A stretch of DNA of 31,359 bases, from positions 1 to 31,359 of the forward strand of contig JAOUDB010000001.1 of the NCBI GenBank assembly GCA_029859485.1. Reading direction: 5' to 3'. The notes below the pieces were generated by a model. The model was given only the letters and a program-made list of their open reading frames with translations. It ran no database searches and had not been told where the DNA came from. Shown in pieces: positions 7,819 through 15,163 of this stretch. Made by a program: the position numbers and the translations under genes. The DNA comes from Desulfuromonadales bacterium. Its GTDB lineage: Bacteria > Desulfobacterota > Desulfuromonadia > Desulfuromonadales > BM103. Positions within the stretch are counted from its first letter, which is position 1, and each line of letters opens with the position of its first letter.

Positions 7819-8661
7819 ATGCGATTCACCGGAACGGACTCTTATGTCGCCACAGATGACCTGAACCTGGCCGTCAACGCCGCAATAACCCTCGGTCGCC
7901 CTCTGCTGATCAAGGGTGAACCCGGCACCGGCAAGACCATGCTGGCCGAAGAGGTCGCTCGAGCGTTGGGTATGCCTCTTTATCAATGGCATGTCAAATC
8001 GACCACCAAGGCTCATCAGGGACTCTACGAGTATGATGCGGTCTCACGCTTGCGTGATTCACAGCTAGGCGACGAGCGTGTGCATGAGATCGGTAACTAC
8101 ATCGTTAAGGGGAAATTGTGGGAGGCTTTCGAGTCAGAGCAGCGCGCAGTTCTGCTCATCGATGAAGTCGACAAGGCCGACATTGAATTCCCTAATGACT
8201 TGCTGCAGGAACTTGATCGGATGGAGTTCTACGTCTATGAGACCCGGCAACTGATCACCGCGAGGCACCGGCCGGTGATTATCATTACCAGCAACAACGA
8301 GAAGGAACTGCCCGACGCCTTTTTACGCCGCTGTTTCTTCCACTATATTCGCTTTCCAGAGGCCGAAACTATGGCGCAAATCGTCGAGGTACACTATCCA
8401 GGGATCAAGCAGTCGCTGCTCAAGAGTGCTCTGGAAACCTTCTTCGGTATGCGAGAAGTGCCAGGCCTGAAGAAAAAACCCTCCACCTCGGAACTTCTCG
8501 ATTGGCTCAAACTGCTGGTGGCCGAGGAGATTCCCGCTGAGGCCCTGCATAGTAAACAACCCGGTAAAGCGATTCCGCCTCTGCACGGTGCGCTGTTGAA
8601 GAACGAACAGGACTTGGGATTGTTCGAGAGGCTGGTGGGAATGTCGCGTCGCGGGCGCTGA
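7819..8661 (+). CDS. MoxR-family AAA+ ATPase
   Basis: MoxR ATPases work with VWA-domain proteins as chaperones that mature or activate enzyme complexes, often metalloenzymes such as CO dehydrogenase (the CoxD/CoxE pair). Walker A is GEPGTGKT at residues 33-40, Walker B is LLIDEVDKAD at 112-121, sensor 1 is the ITSNNEKELPDAFLRRC region, and the C-terminal lid contains LLDWLKLL. The length of 280 residues is normal. AAGGATAGG precedes the ATG. A VWA protein of the CoxE type lies 1 kb downstream, after a DUF364 gene, which supports a three-gene functional unit. The substrate complex is unknown; candidates are the Mo/W enzyme implied by FdhD upstream, or an enzyme elsewhere in the genome. Confidence 0.9.
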   Translation: MRFTGTDSYVATDDLNLAVNAAITLGRPLLIKGEPGTGKTMLAEEVARALGMPLYQWHVKSTTKAHQGLYEYDAVSRLRDSQLGDERVHEIGNYIVKGKLWEAFESEQRAVLLIDEVDKADIEFPNDLLQELDRMEFYVYETRQLITARHRPVIIITSNNEKELPDAFLRRCFFHYIRFPEAETMAQIVEVHYPGIKQSLLKSALETFFGMREVPGLKKKPSTSELLDWLKLLVAEEIPAEALHSKQPGKAIPPLHGALLKNEQDLGLFERLVGMSRRGR

Positions 8662-8798
8662 TTGTGCGTAAGCCCTACTCTTTTTACTCACATCGGTAGG
8701 CCTTAGCCTATTGCTGTTAAAAATAAATAATTTGGGTTAACCCTTTTTCCCTATGTAGCTGTTAATTGGTGTGTTTTGTGGATAGAAGGTTGTGACGT
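8662..8798 (+). other. AT-rich gap with two short dyads between moxR and the DUF364 gene
   Basis: This 137-base gap is clearly more AT-rich than its flanks. It holds a small hairpin (TAGGC at 8697-8701 and GCCTA at 8706-8710) and a perfect palindrome GGGTTAACCC at 8734-8743 followed by five T. Neither is a strong intrinsic terminator: the first stem is 5 bp and the second has no loop. The palindrome could be an operator. The gap may hold a second promoter for the DUF364 and VWA genes. Confidence 0.35.
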
Positions 8799-9635
8799 AT
8801 GAGCATTATGACTGAAATGCGCAATATGGCCCTGGGTCTCACCTCACGTTTTCAGATCCCGAAAATAGCCGGTATTGTCTTCCCTCCCTTTTATGAAGGA
8901 GGTCAACCTAAAGACTGCGAGTTTATGGCCTTGGCGCTTGACGGCGGGGCAGGGGGAATCAGCTATCTCTTGTTGCCTGAAAGCAGCGCGGATAGCTACC
9001 GGGCTTTAGATCCACAATCGTTTATCGGCACCCATCCTGAACAATATCTGGAAACATTCGACGGCACTGATCCCGTACAGAATATGCTTGGCCTCGCTTC
9101 CATTAACGCCATTTGTCAACATGTGATGCGAAGCTCAAACTCCATTCCTGAAGAGGGCACGGATTCTCTCGGTCTGATGAACATTGAGGATGGTGACCGG
9201 GTAGGTATGGTGGGCTTTTTCCCACCTCTGCTGAAATATATGAATAACCGCAACGCAGAGCTTATCATTGTTGAGAAGAGCAGGCCGCTTGTTGATCTCC
9301 ATCCGAATTTACATGTGACTCTTGATGTCAGCGAGTTGAATCGTTGCAATAAAGTCCTTTGCACCAGTACAGCCCTGTTGAATGACACCCTTGACGAAGT
9401 GCTTCAACATTGTACGACGGCTCAACATATCTCAGTGCTGGGGCCTACCGCCGGATATTTCCCAGATCCTTTGTTTGCCCGAGGCGTGCACGTTCTGGGT
9501 GGTCGCTTTGTTAACGATGGGATGCTTTTGTTAAAGCTTATTGCGGAGCGTAAGCGATGGGGAGCAGCAACTCAAAAACTGTGTTTTAGCTCTTCTGATT
9601 ATGATGGCCTGGACAATTTACAAGCGATAAAATAG
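8799..9635 (+). CDS. DUF364 (putative heavy-metal chelation) family protein
   Basis: The C-terminal half matches my recollection of DUF364, a family annotated as putative heavy-metal chelation proteins of unproven function. Recognisable parts are DRVGMVGFFPPLLKYM (residues 133-148), IIVEKSRPL, a LDVSELNRCNKVLCTSTALLNDTLD segment (175-199), VLGPTAGYFPDPLFARGV and the conserved FVNDGMLLLKLI near residue 240. The N-terminal 120 residues are less distinctive. There is no signal peptide or membrane segment, so it is expected in the cytoplasm. The VWA gene begins 5 bases after its stop, so the two are almost certainly co-transcribed. Being sandwiched between a MoxR ATPase and a CoxE-like VWA protein suggests a role in metal or cofactor delivery to an enzyme; this is inference. 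Confidence 0.72.
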   Translation: MSIMTEMRNMALGLTSRFQIPKIAGIVFPPFYEGGQPKDCEFMALALDGGAGGISYLLLPESSADSYRALDPQSFIGTHPEQYLETFDGTDPVQNMLGLASINAICQHVMRSSNSIPEEGTDSLGLMNIEDGDRVGMVGFFPPLLKYMNNRNAELIIVEKSRPLVDLHPNLHVTLDVSELNRCNKVLCTSTALLNDTLDEVLQHCTTAQHISVLGPTAGYFPDPLFARGVHVLGGRFVNDGMLLLKLIAERKRWGAATQKLCFSSSDYDGLDNLQAIK

Positions 9636-9640
9636 CCTTT

Positions 9641-10852
9641 ATGTTAGTTGATTTCTTCCTGCAACTGAAGCAAACCAAGGTCCCGGTGACCATCCGTGAG
9701 TATCTGAGCTTGATCGAAGCGCTGGATCGGCAGGTGATCTGGGGGAGCGTCGAGGATTTCTATTATCTTGCTCGCCTCTGCCTGGTTAAGGACGAGACCA
9801 ACTTCGATAAGTTCGACCGGGTCTTCGCGCAATACTTTGAGGGGGTGACTGACCTCGGTGAGGAACTTAAAACGCACATTCCTGAGGAGTGGCTACGCAA
9901 GTTGACCGAACTGGTCCTCTCAGAAGAGGAAAAAGCCCAGATAGAAGCTCTTGGCGGTTTCGAGAAGTTGATGGAAACGCTGAAGCAGCGACTTGCCGAA
10001 CAGAAAGAACGTCATCAGGGCGGCAGTAAGTGGATTGGCACTGGCGGCCGCTCTCCGTTTGGCGCCTATGGATATAACCCGGAAGGGATTCGTGTCGGCC
10101 AGGATGGCTCACGGCATCGTCGTGCGGTGAAGGTCTGGGATCGTCGGGAGTTTAAGAACCTTGACGGCTCGGTGGAACTGGGAACTCGTAACATCAAGGT
10201 CGCCTTGCGACGCTTACGGCATTTTGCTCGTGAAGGCGCCCCGGAGGAGCTTGATCTGCCCGACACTGTCCGAGCCACCGCTAACAATGCAGGCCATCTT
10301 GACCTGAAAATGGTCCCCAGGCTGCACAACAAGGTCAAGGTGTTGATCTTCTTCGATGTCGGTGGTTCCATGGATGACCATATCAAAGTCTGTGAAGAGC
10401 TTTTTTCTGCAGCCCGCACGGAATTCAAACATCTGGAGTACTTTTACTTTCATAACTTTGTCTACGAGAGTGTCTGGCGTGATAATCAGCGTTACCGAGC
10501 CGAGCGAATTGACCTCTGGGACGTCATTCACACCTATGGTTCAGACTACAAATTGATATTTGTTGGTGATGCTGCCATGAGTCCCTATGAAATTTCCATG
10601 GTTGGCGGCAGTGTTGAGCATATGAACGACCAGGCGGGCTACGTTTGGCACCAGCGTTTGATCGCAGCTTACAAAGACGCTATCTGGCTCAATCCGACTC
10701 CGCAAGGATGGTGGAACTTTACCCAGTCGGTCGGCATGGTGAAGCAGCTCATGGAAGGGCGGATGTTCCCCTTGACCCTTGAAGGCCTTGAGGCGGGGAT
10801 ACGGTTGTTGAGCAAGGGCAAGGGCTCTCGGTCCGTTATGTCGAAGAATTAA
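9641..10852 (+). CDS. CoxE-like VWA-domain protein, partner of the MoxR ATPase
   Basis: This 403-residue protein has a helical N-terminal part (about residues 1-125), a basic Gly-rich linker and a C-terminal von Willebrand factor A domain. The domain starts at KVKVLIFFDVGGSMDDH (232-248), and AMSPYEI follows later. The metal-ion-dependent adhesion site is normally DxSxS; here it reads D239-V-G-G-S243, so the first Ser is Gly. The overall organisation is that of CoxE-like proteins that act with MoxR-type ATPases on enzyme complexes. No convincing ribosome binding site precedes the ATG, and the preceding stop is only 5 bases away, so translational coupling to the DUF364 gene is likely. The C-terminal SKGKGSRSVMSKN is basic. 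Confidence 0.85.
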   Translation: MLVDFFLQLKQTKVPVTIREYLSLIEALDRQVIWGSVEDFYYLARLCLVKDETNFDKFDRVFAQYFEGVTDLGEELKTHIPEEWLRKLTELVLSEEEKAQIEALGGFEKLMETLKQRLAEQKERHQGGSKWIGTGGRSPFGAYGYNPEGIRVGQDGSRHRRAVKVWDRREFKNLDGSVELGTRNIKVALRRLRHFAREGAPEELDLPDTVRATANNAGHLDLKMVPRLHNKVKVLIFFDVGGSMDDHIKVCEELFSAARTEFKHLEYFYFHNFVYESVWRDNQRYRAERIDLWDVIHTYGSDYKLIFVGDAAMSPYEISMVGGSVEHMNDQAGYVWHQRLIAAYKDAIWLNPTPQGWWNFTQSVGMVKQLMEGRMFPLTLEGLEAGIRLLSKGKGSRSVMSKN

Positions 10853-10873
10853 ATTCCCCATTAAGGAGCGAAC

Positions 10874-11284
10874 ATGTTGGAAAAAATAACCGGTTCTTGT
10901 CTGTGCGGTGCTGTTCAATACATTGTTAATGGCGCAATAAAGGCCGTAGCAAACTGCCATTGTAATGTTTGCCAAAAGACAACAGGAGGCGTCTTTGGAA
11001 CTATTGCAGTTATCGGTGAAAATGATTTAGAAGTCATAGCTGGACAGGACAACCTGACGACCTATCAGGTAAGTGAAAAAGCAATAAAATATTTCTGTCG
11101 TACATGCGGAACTCCTATCTTTAATCTACACAAAAGATATCCAGGAAATTACATGACCCAGGTTGGCTCATTTGATGACCCATCTCTTGTTACACCCGCG
11201 ATAAACATCTTTTGTGAAAACATGATGCCATGGGTCAAAAGCATTGCTGATCTTAAATGCTTTGAAAGAGAACCCATCAAGTAA
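10874..11284 (+). CDS. GFA/CENP-V-family zinc protein (glutathione-dependent formaldehyde-activating-like)
   Basis: This 136-residue protein belongs to the GFA fold, small zinc proteins whose founding member was described as promoting S-hydroxymethylglutathione formation. The actual reaction of most members is unknown. The zinc ligands are visible as CLCG near residue 9, CHCNVCQ near residue 29 and CRTCG near residue 75. AAGGAG lies just before the ATG. Its codon use is more AT-rich than that of the genes on either side. It follows the VWA gene by 21 bases but has no obvious functional link, so it may be a recent insertion. Confidence 0.82.
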   Translation: MLEKITGSCLCGAVQYIVNGAIKAVANCHCNVCQKTTGGVFGTIAVIGENDLEVIAGQDNLTTYQVSEKAIKYFCRTCGTPIFNLHKRYPGNYMTQVGSFDDPSLVTPAINIFCENMMPWVKSIADLKCFEREPIK

Positions 11285-11400
11285 ACCATTGCCTGAACTG
11301 ATCATCATCTCAACTTTTAAGGATGGTCAATAAATCAAAGCCTGTCGTTCAGTCTGCTTGTCCTGCCCGTATCTTCACTCTTGCCACTATTCAAGAAATG

Positions 11401-11453
11401 GTCAACGTTTATCAATTCCACTGTACGGAATTGAATTCCAAAAAAACGTTGAC
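11401..11453 (+). promoter_or_regulatory. Nested dyad in the leader of the IclR-family gene, candidate operator
   Basis: The outer arms are a perfect 10-bp inverted repeat, GTCAACGTTT (11401-11410) and AAACGTTGAC (11444-11453). Inside lies CAATTCC (11413-11419) facing GGAATTG (11427-11433), which overlaps a perfect 13-base palindrome GGAATTGAATTCC (11427-11439). The 15-mer around the last one resembles the E. coli IclR box as I recall it (TGGAAATNATTTCCA). The position just before the regulator's likely start fits autoregulation. An RNA hairpin is the alternative reading. Confidence 0.6.
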
Positions 11454-11484
11454 TGATCTTTTGACTCATGCGAATATGCAAAAC

Positions 11485-12270
11485 ATGAACGACGAAAAGA
11501 AAATGGTATCCGCAGAGAAGGAAGGCCAAATCGTTACAGCTCTGGCGCGTGGCCTAAGTGTGCTTCGCTGCTTTCGTCAGGGAGACCGTTTCCTTGGCAA
11601 TCAGGAAATCGCTGAGCGCACGGGACTGCCCAAGGCGACCGTTTCCAGGCTGACGCATACACTGACAGTTCTGGGCTACTTGAACCACTCCAGGCGTTTC
11701 AGCCAGTACAGCCTGGGACCTGCTGTGCTTTCTCTCGGTTACTCCATGCTTGGCAACCTTGATATTCTTAAATCCGCCCGGCCTCTGATGCAGGCTCTGG
11801 CCGATGATTCTGAAGCTTCTGTCTCTCTTGCAGCGCGTGATTCTCTGCATATGGTGTACCTGGAAAACTGTGTTGCCCGCGCCAATATGATCACCTTACG
11901 TATTGATGTTGGCGCGCGCACCCGCATTGCCAATACCGCAATGGGCAGAGCTCTGCTTTGTGGTCTGCCTGAGGAAGAACGAGCGGATCTGATCGCCCAG
12001 ATTCGACAGACCACCCCGAAAGGGGAGTGGGCGCAGATCAAAGCTGGCATCGACCAGGGCATTATCGACTACCGTGAAAAAGGGTTTTGCTTCTCGCTTG
12101 GCGACTGGCGCAAAGATGTCAACTCAATCGCCGTGCCATTGATCCAGGCGGACAACTCTGTGCTGGCTATTAACTGCGGAGGGCCAGCCTGGCAACTCAG
12201 TGCCGAAAAGCTTGAGAAGGATATCGGACCCCGATTGGTCGAAATCAGTCAACGACTAGAGAATCTTTAA
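11485..12270 (+). CDS. IclR-family transcriptional regulator
   Basis: This regulator has an N-terminal winged helix (ALARGLSVLRCFRQGDRFLGNQEIAERTGLPKATVSRL-type layout, with recognition-helix text LPKATVSRLTHTL) and a C-terminal IclR effector domain (SARPLMQALADDSEASVSLA, GARTRIANTAMGRALLCGL, YREKGFCFSLGDWRKDVNSIAVPL). IclR proteins usually sense small aromatic or organic acids. The frame is open back to 11323, but a start there would place the nested dyad at 11401-11453 inside the coding region and give an overlong, unconserved N-terminus. ATG codons at 11476, 11485 and 11503 fit the usual 250-270-residue length; none has a clear binding site, so the start is uncertain. It lies 40 bases upstream of the glutaryl-CoA dehydrogenase gene and probably controls that operon. 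Confidence 0.88.
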   Translation: MNDEKKMVSAEKEGQIVTALARGLSVLRCFRQGDRFLGNQEIAERTGLPKATVSRLTHTLTVLGYLNHSRRFSQYSLGPAVLSLGYSMLGNLDILKSARPLMQALADDSEASVSLAARDSLHMVYLENCVARANMITLRIDVGARTRIANTAMGRALLCGLPEEERADLIAQIRQTTPKGEWAQIKAGIDQGIIDYREKGFCFSLGDWRKDVNSIAVPLIQADNSVLAINCGGPAWQLSAEKLEKDIGPRLVEISQRLENL

Positions 12271-12310
12271 GACGATAAGTAATTAAATAAATTTTGCTCA
12301 GGAGGTCAAT

Positions 12311-13468
12311 ATGCAGTTCGGGCTAACCGATGAACAAAGGATGATGCAGGAGATGGCCAAGGATTTTGCACTCAAGGAAATCCTTCCTAACCTTAAAGAA
12401 GATGAGGCGAATCACAAGTACCGCCCCGAACTCGTCAAGAAAATGGCTTCATTGGGCTTTTTTGGTTGTGCCTTGCCTGAGGAGTATGAAGGCAACGGTT
12501 TTGGATTTCTTGAATCGGTTCTCCTTGCAGAGCAGATTGCCAAGGTCAGCGGATCGTGGCGGCTGCCTTTCAATATGCAGAATATCGGACCCGCCGTAAC
12601 CGTCAACAAGTTTGGCACCAAGGAGCAGAAGCAACGCTTTATTCCCGGCTGGGTCAATGCTGATTCTTGCGGATTCTTTGCTATCACTGAGCCGAATTCA
12701 GGCTCCGACGTTGCCAGCATGGGAACCACCGCCACTGATTGTGGTGATCACTGGGAGCTCAATGGCCAGAAGATGTGGATTTCCAATGCCCATGTCGGCG
12801 ACTGGGGGCTCCTTTACGCTTTTACTGACAAGAGCAAGAAGTACAAAGGGATGACCTGCTTCGTCATCAACCTTAAAGACAATGAAGGCATTGTCACTGC
12901 TCCTATCGAGACTAAATTAGGCTTGCACTGTGCCCCCACTGGAGAAATTGCTTTTACCAACGCTAAAATTCCTAAAGATTCCGTCCTTGGTGAAGTCGGT
13001 CAGGGATTTCAGATTTGTATGTGGCAACTCAACAATACCCGCATCAGTTGTTCTGCCGGAGCTCTCGGCATCGCAGGAGGCGCCATTGACGCGGCGATCG
13101 ATTATGCGAACGAACGGACCCAGTTCGGCAAAAAAATTGGCGCCTATCAGATGATCCAGTCTCAAATCGCCGACATGGTGGCTGAACATGAGGCCGCCCA
13201 GCTCCTGGTTTATCGAGCTGCATGGCTTAAGGACCAAGGACTTCCCAATCAACAGCAGACCTCGATTGCCAAGTTGTTCTCTTCTGAGGCCGCGGTTCAT
13301 GCCGCTAGCGACACGATGAAAATTTTTGGTAGTTACGGCTTCTCCACAGAATATCCGGCTGAACGTTTTCTGCGCGATGCACAATCCCTGCGGGTGGTTG
13401 AAGGGACCAGTAATATTCAGAAAACCATTATCGCCGGTATCGCCATGGGTGACGTTACGAACCGCTAG
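12311..13468 (+). CDS. gcdH: Glutaryl-CoA dehydrogenase, probably the non-decarboxylating (glutaconyl-CoA-forming) type
   Basis: This 385-residue acyl-CoA dehydrogenase has the family motifs FAITEPNSGSD, NGQKMWISNA, ERTQFGKKIGAYQMIQ and FGSYGFSTEYPAERFLRDA. An Arg at position 84 in SGSWRLPFNMQ aligns by eye with the arginine of human glutaryl-CoA dehydrogenase that holds the substrate's free carboxylate. The catalytic glutamate is E364 in RVVEGTSNI. The residue before it is V363, whereas decarboxylating enzymes have Tyr there; published structural work on the Desulfococcus multivorans enzyme ties a Tyr-to-Val exchange to loss of decarboxylation. Four subunit genes of a sodium-pumping glutaconyl-CoA decarboxylase follow directly, which fits the same reading. 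A strong CAGGAGGT precedes the ATG. The alternative is another short-chain acyl-CoA dehydrogenase, which the operon makes unlikely. Confidence 0.85.
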   Translation: MQFGLTDEQRMMQEMAKDFALKEILPNLKEDEANHKYRPELVKKMASLGFFGCALPEEYEGNGFGFLESVLLAEQIAKVSGSWRLPFNMQNIGPAVTVNKFGTKEQKQRFIPGWVNADSCGFFAITEPNSGSDVASMGTTATDCGDHWELNGQKMWISNAHVGDWGLLYAFTDKSKKYKGMTCFVINLKDNEGIVTAPIETKLGLHCAPTGEIAFTNAKIPKDSVLGEVGQGFQICMWQLNNTRISCSAGALGIAGGAIDAAIDYANERTQFGKKIGAYQMIQSQIADMVAEHEAAQLLVYRAAWLKDQGLPNQQQTSIAKLFSSEAAVHAASDTMKIFGSYGFSTEYPAERFLRDAQSLRVVEGTSNIQKTIIAGIAMGDVTNR

Positions 13469-13510
13469 TTAAGTCAGAGAGACACGATATTCGACACAAG
13501 GAAATAAAAA

Positions 13511-13687
13511 ATGGAAACGGACTGGTCCAAGGTTATCGAAGTCTTCAGTAGTGGCATCATCGGAGTTTTTCTGGTCATGTTCCTTCTGCAGGTTCTGACT
13601 CAGCTCAGCACCAGGGTTATTGATGCTGTTGAAAACCGTTGCAAGGGCGCGGATGCGGATCAACCTGTCGCTCCGTCGCAGGACTAA
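13511..13687 (+). CDS. Small single-span membrane subunit of the Na+-pumping decarboxylase (OadG/GcdD-like)
   Basis: This 58-residue protein (starting METDWSKVIEV) has one strong hydrophobic segment, SGIIGVFLVMFLLQVLTQLS, and a short polar tail ending VAPSQD. That is the plan of the small gamma/delta subunit that anchors and assembles biotin-dependent sodium-pumping decarboxylases. It is shorter than the usual 80-110 residues; the tail lacks a long Ala/Pro linker and any His cluster. AAGGAA (13498-13503) lies 7 bases before the ATG. It sits between the glutaryl-CoA dehydrogenase and beta-subunit genes with short gaps, so it belongs to the operon. The assignment rests on position, size and topology, not on strong sequence motifs. 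Confidence 0.75.
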   Translation: METDWSKVIEVFSSGIIGVFLVMFLLQVLTQLSTRVIDAVENRCKGADADQPVAPSQD

Positions 13688-13698
13688 AAGGGACAACC

Positions 13699-14817
13699 AT
13701 GTTTGATATCCTCAAGGACCTGATTTTTTCAAGCGGACTGGTCAGCCTGACCGGCGGAAATTTGGCGATGTGGCTGATCTCCTTTGTGCTGCTCTATCTG
13801 GCCATCAAAAAGCAATATGAGCCACTTTTGCTGCTGCCGATTGCCTTTGGCATTTTGGTTGTTAACCTGCCACTCACCTTCCTCATGGAACCTGAACATG
13901 GACTGATCTGGTTCTTTTACCATTATGGCATTGAACTCGATATCATCCCGCCCCTTATCTTTTTGGGCTTGGGGGCGATGATCGATTTCGGCCCATTGAT
14001 AGCCAACCCCAAGACGCTGCTTCTGGGAGCTGGTGCCCAGGCTGGTCTCTACGTGACCTTCTTTGCCGCTGTCCTTTTTGGTTTCGACCTTCAGGAGGCT
14101 GCCTCCATTGCCATAATTGGCGGAGCTGACGGCCCGACCACTATCTACCTGACGTCCAAGCTAGCTCCTCATCTTCTAGGCGCTACTGCGGTTTCTGCTT
14201 ATGCTTACATGGCTCTGGTTCCCATCATCCAGCCACCGGTCATGAAACTGTTGACCACCGATCATGAGCGCCAGATCGTAATGAAGAAACTGCGCCCTGT
14301 CAGCAAGCTGCAAAGGGTCTGCTTCCCTATTGTCACCGCCATGACTATCATGCTTGTGGTTCCACCTGCGGCGCCGCTGATTTCCATGTTGATGCTTGGT
14401 AATCTCTTCAAGGAGTCGGGTGTCGTTGAACGTCTGACCAAAGCATCTTCCAACGAGTTGATGAACATCGTCACTATCTTCCTCGGACTTTCAGTTGGTG
14501 CCACCATGACTGCCAGCACCTTTTTGAACCCCAAGGTTTTATTCATCTTCTTTCTTGGCCTCTTTGCTTTTGTTATCAGTACCGCTGCGGGGCTGATCAT
14601 GGCCAAGTTCATGAACCTTTTTCTTAAAGACAAGATCAACCCGCTCATCGGAGCGGCTGGAGTTTCGGCTGTGCCGATGGCTGCGCGTTGCGTACACAAG
14701 GTCGGTTCAGAAGCAAACCGACGCAATTATCTGTTGATGTATGCCATGGGACCGAACGTGGCAGGCGTTATTGGAACAGTGGTGGCTGCGGCCATCCTGC
14801 TAAAGAATCTCGGCTGA
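13699..14817 (+). CDS. gcdB: Glutaconyl-CoA decarboxylase beta subunit, Na+-translocating carboxybiotin decarboxylase
   Basis: This 372-residue integral membrane protein decarboxylates carboxybiotin and exports Na+. Many hydrophobic spans are visible. The residues known to matter in the Klebsiella oxaloacetate decarboxylase beta subunit are all present with exact relative spacing: D144 in GGADGPT (Asp203), Y170 (Tyr229), N314, G318, S323 and R330 in NPLIGAAGVSAVPMAAR (Asn373, Gly377, Ser382, Arg389). The ATG at 13699 is chosen because AAAAGGGA lies just upstream; an earlier in-frame codon at 13639 falls inside the small-subunit gene. The flanking glutaryl-CoA dehydrogenase and CoA-type carboxyltransferase point to glutaconyl-CoA, not oxaloacetate or malonate, as the substrate. 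Confidence 0.95.
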   Translation: MFDILKDLIFSSGLVSLTGGNLAMWLISFVLLYLAIKKQYEPLLLLPIAFGILVVNLPLTFLMEPEHGLIWFFYHYGIELDIIPPLIFLGLGAMIDFGPLIANPKTLLLGAGAQAGLYVTFFAAVLFGFDLQEAASIAIIGGADGPTTIYLTSKLAPHLLGATAVSAYAYMALVPIIQPPVMKLLTTDHERQIVMKKLRPVSKLQRVCFPIVTAMTIMLVVPPAAPLISMLMLGNLFKESGVVERLTKASSNELMNIVTIFLGLSVGATMTASTFLNPKVLFIFFLGLFAFVISTAAGLIMAKFMNLFLKDKINPLIGAAGVSAVPMAARCVHKVGSEANRRNYLLMYAMGPNVAGVIGTVVAAAILLKNLG

Positions 14818-14869
14818 ATATTTGTCTCAGGACTGACTTAACGAACAATACAATCGAAGGAGAAAAACA

Positions 14870-15082
14870 ATGCCTGAACTGATTGCACCGATCGCTGGAA
14901 ATGTCTGGAAAATACTCGTTGCCGTGGGTGACAAAGTCGAGTTGGATGATGAGGTCGTCATTCTTGAGGCGCTGAAGATGGAAACTCCCATTTACTGTGA
15001 AGAGAGTGGCACTATCACCGAGATCAAAGTAAAAGAAGGTGACGCGGTCAATGAAGATGATGTGCTGGTCGTCTTTGGCTGA
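14870..15082 (+). CDS. gcdC: Biotin carrier protein of the glutaconyl-CoA decarboxylase
   Basis: This is a 70-residue biotinyl domain. The biotinylation motif is EALKMETP with the target lysine at K36, and the paired beta-hairpin halves (PIAGNVWKILVAVGDKV and the C-terminal GTITEIKVKEGDAVNEDDVLVVF) are clear. It carries CO2 from the alpha carboxyltransferase to the membrane beta subunit. GcdC of Acidaminococcus has a long Ala/Pro-rich linker before the biotinyl domain; here that linker is absent and the protein is only the domain. GAAGGAG lies 8-9 bases before the ATG. Confidence 0.93.
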   Translation: MPELIAPIAGNVWKILVAVGDKVELDDEVVILEALKMETPIYCEESGTITEIKVKEGDAVNEDDVLVVFG

Positions 15083-15163
15083 TTCCGTTTCATTTAGCCC
15101 ATAATTCCAGGGACTCCGTTTCTGTTGAAGCCAGCCCCGTTATTGATGTGAAAGGACTTCTCC

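Noticed and set aside
8734..8748. GGGTTAACCC followed by T5 as an intrinsic terminator
   Set aside because: The palindrome has no loop, so it cannot form a normal terminator hairpin; an operator is more likely.
11323..11484. Upstream extension of the IclR gene to ATG 11323
   Set aside because: The extra 54 residues are not IclR-like, the ATG is too close to its AAGG, and the nested dyad falls inside this stretch.
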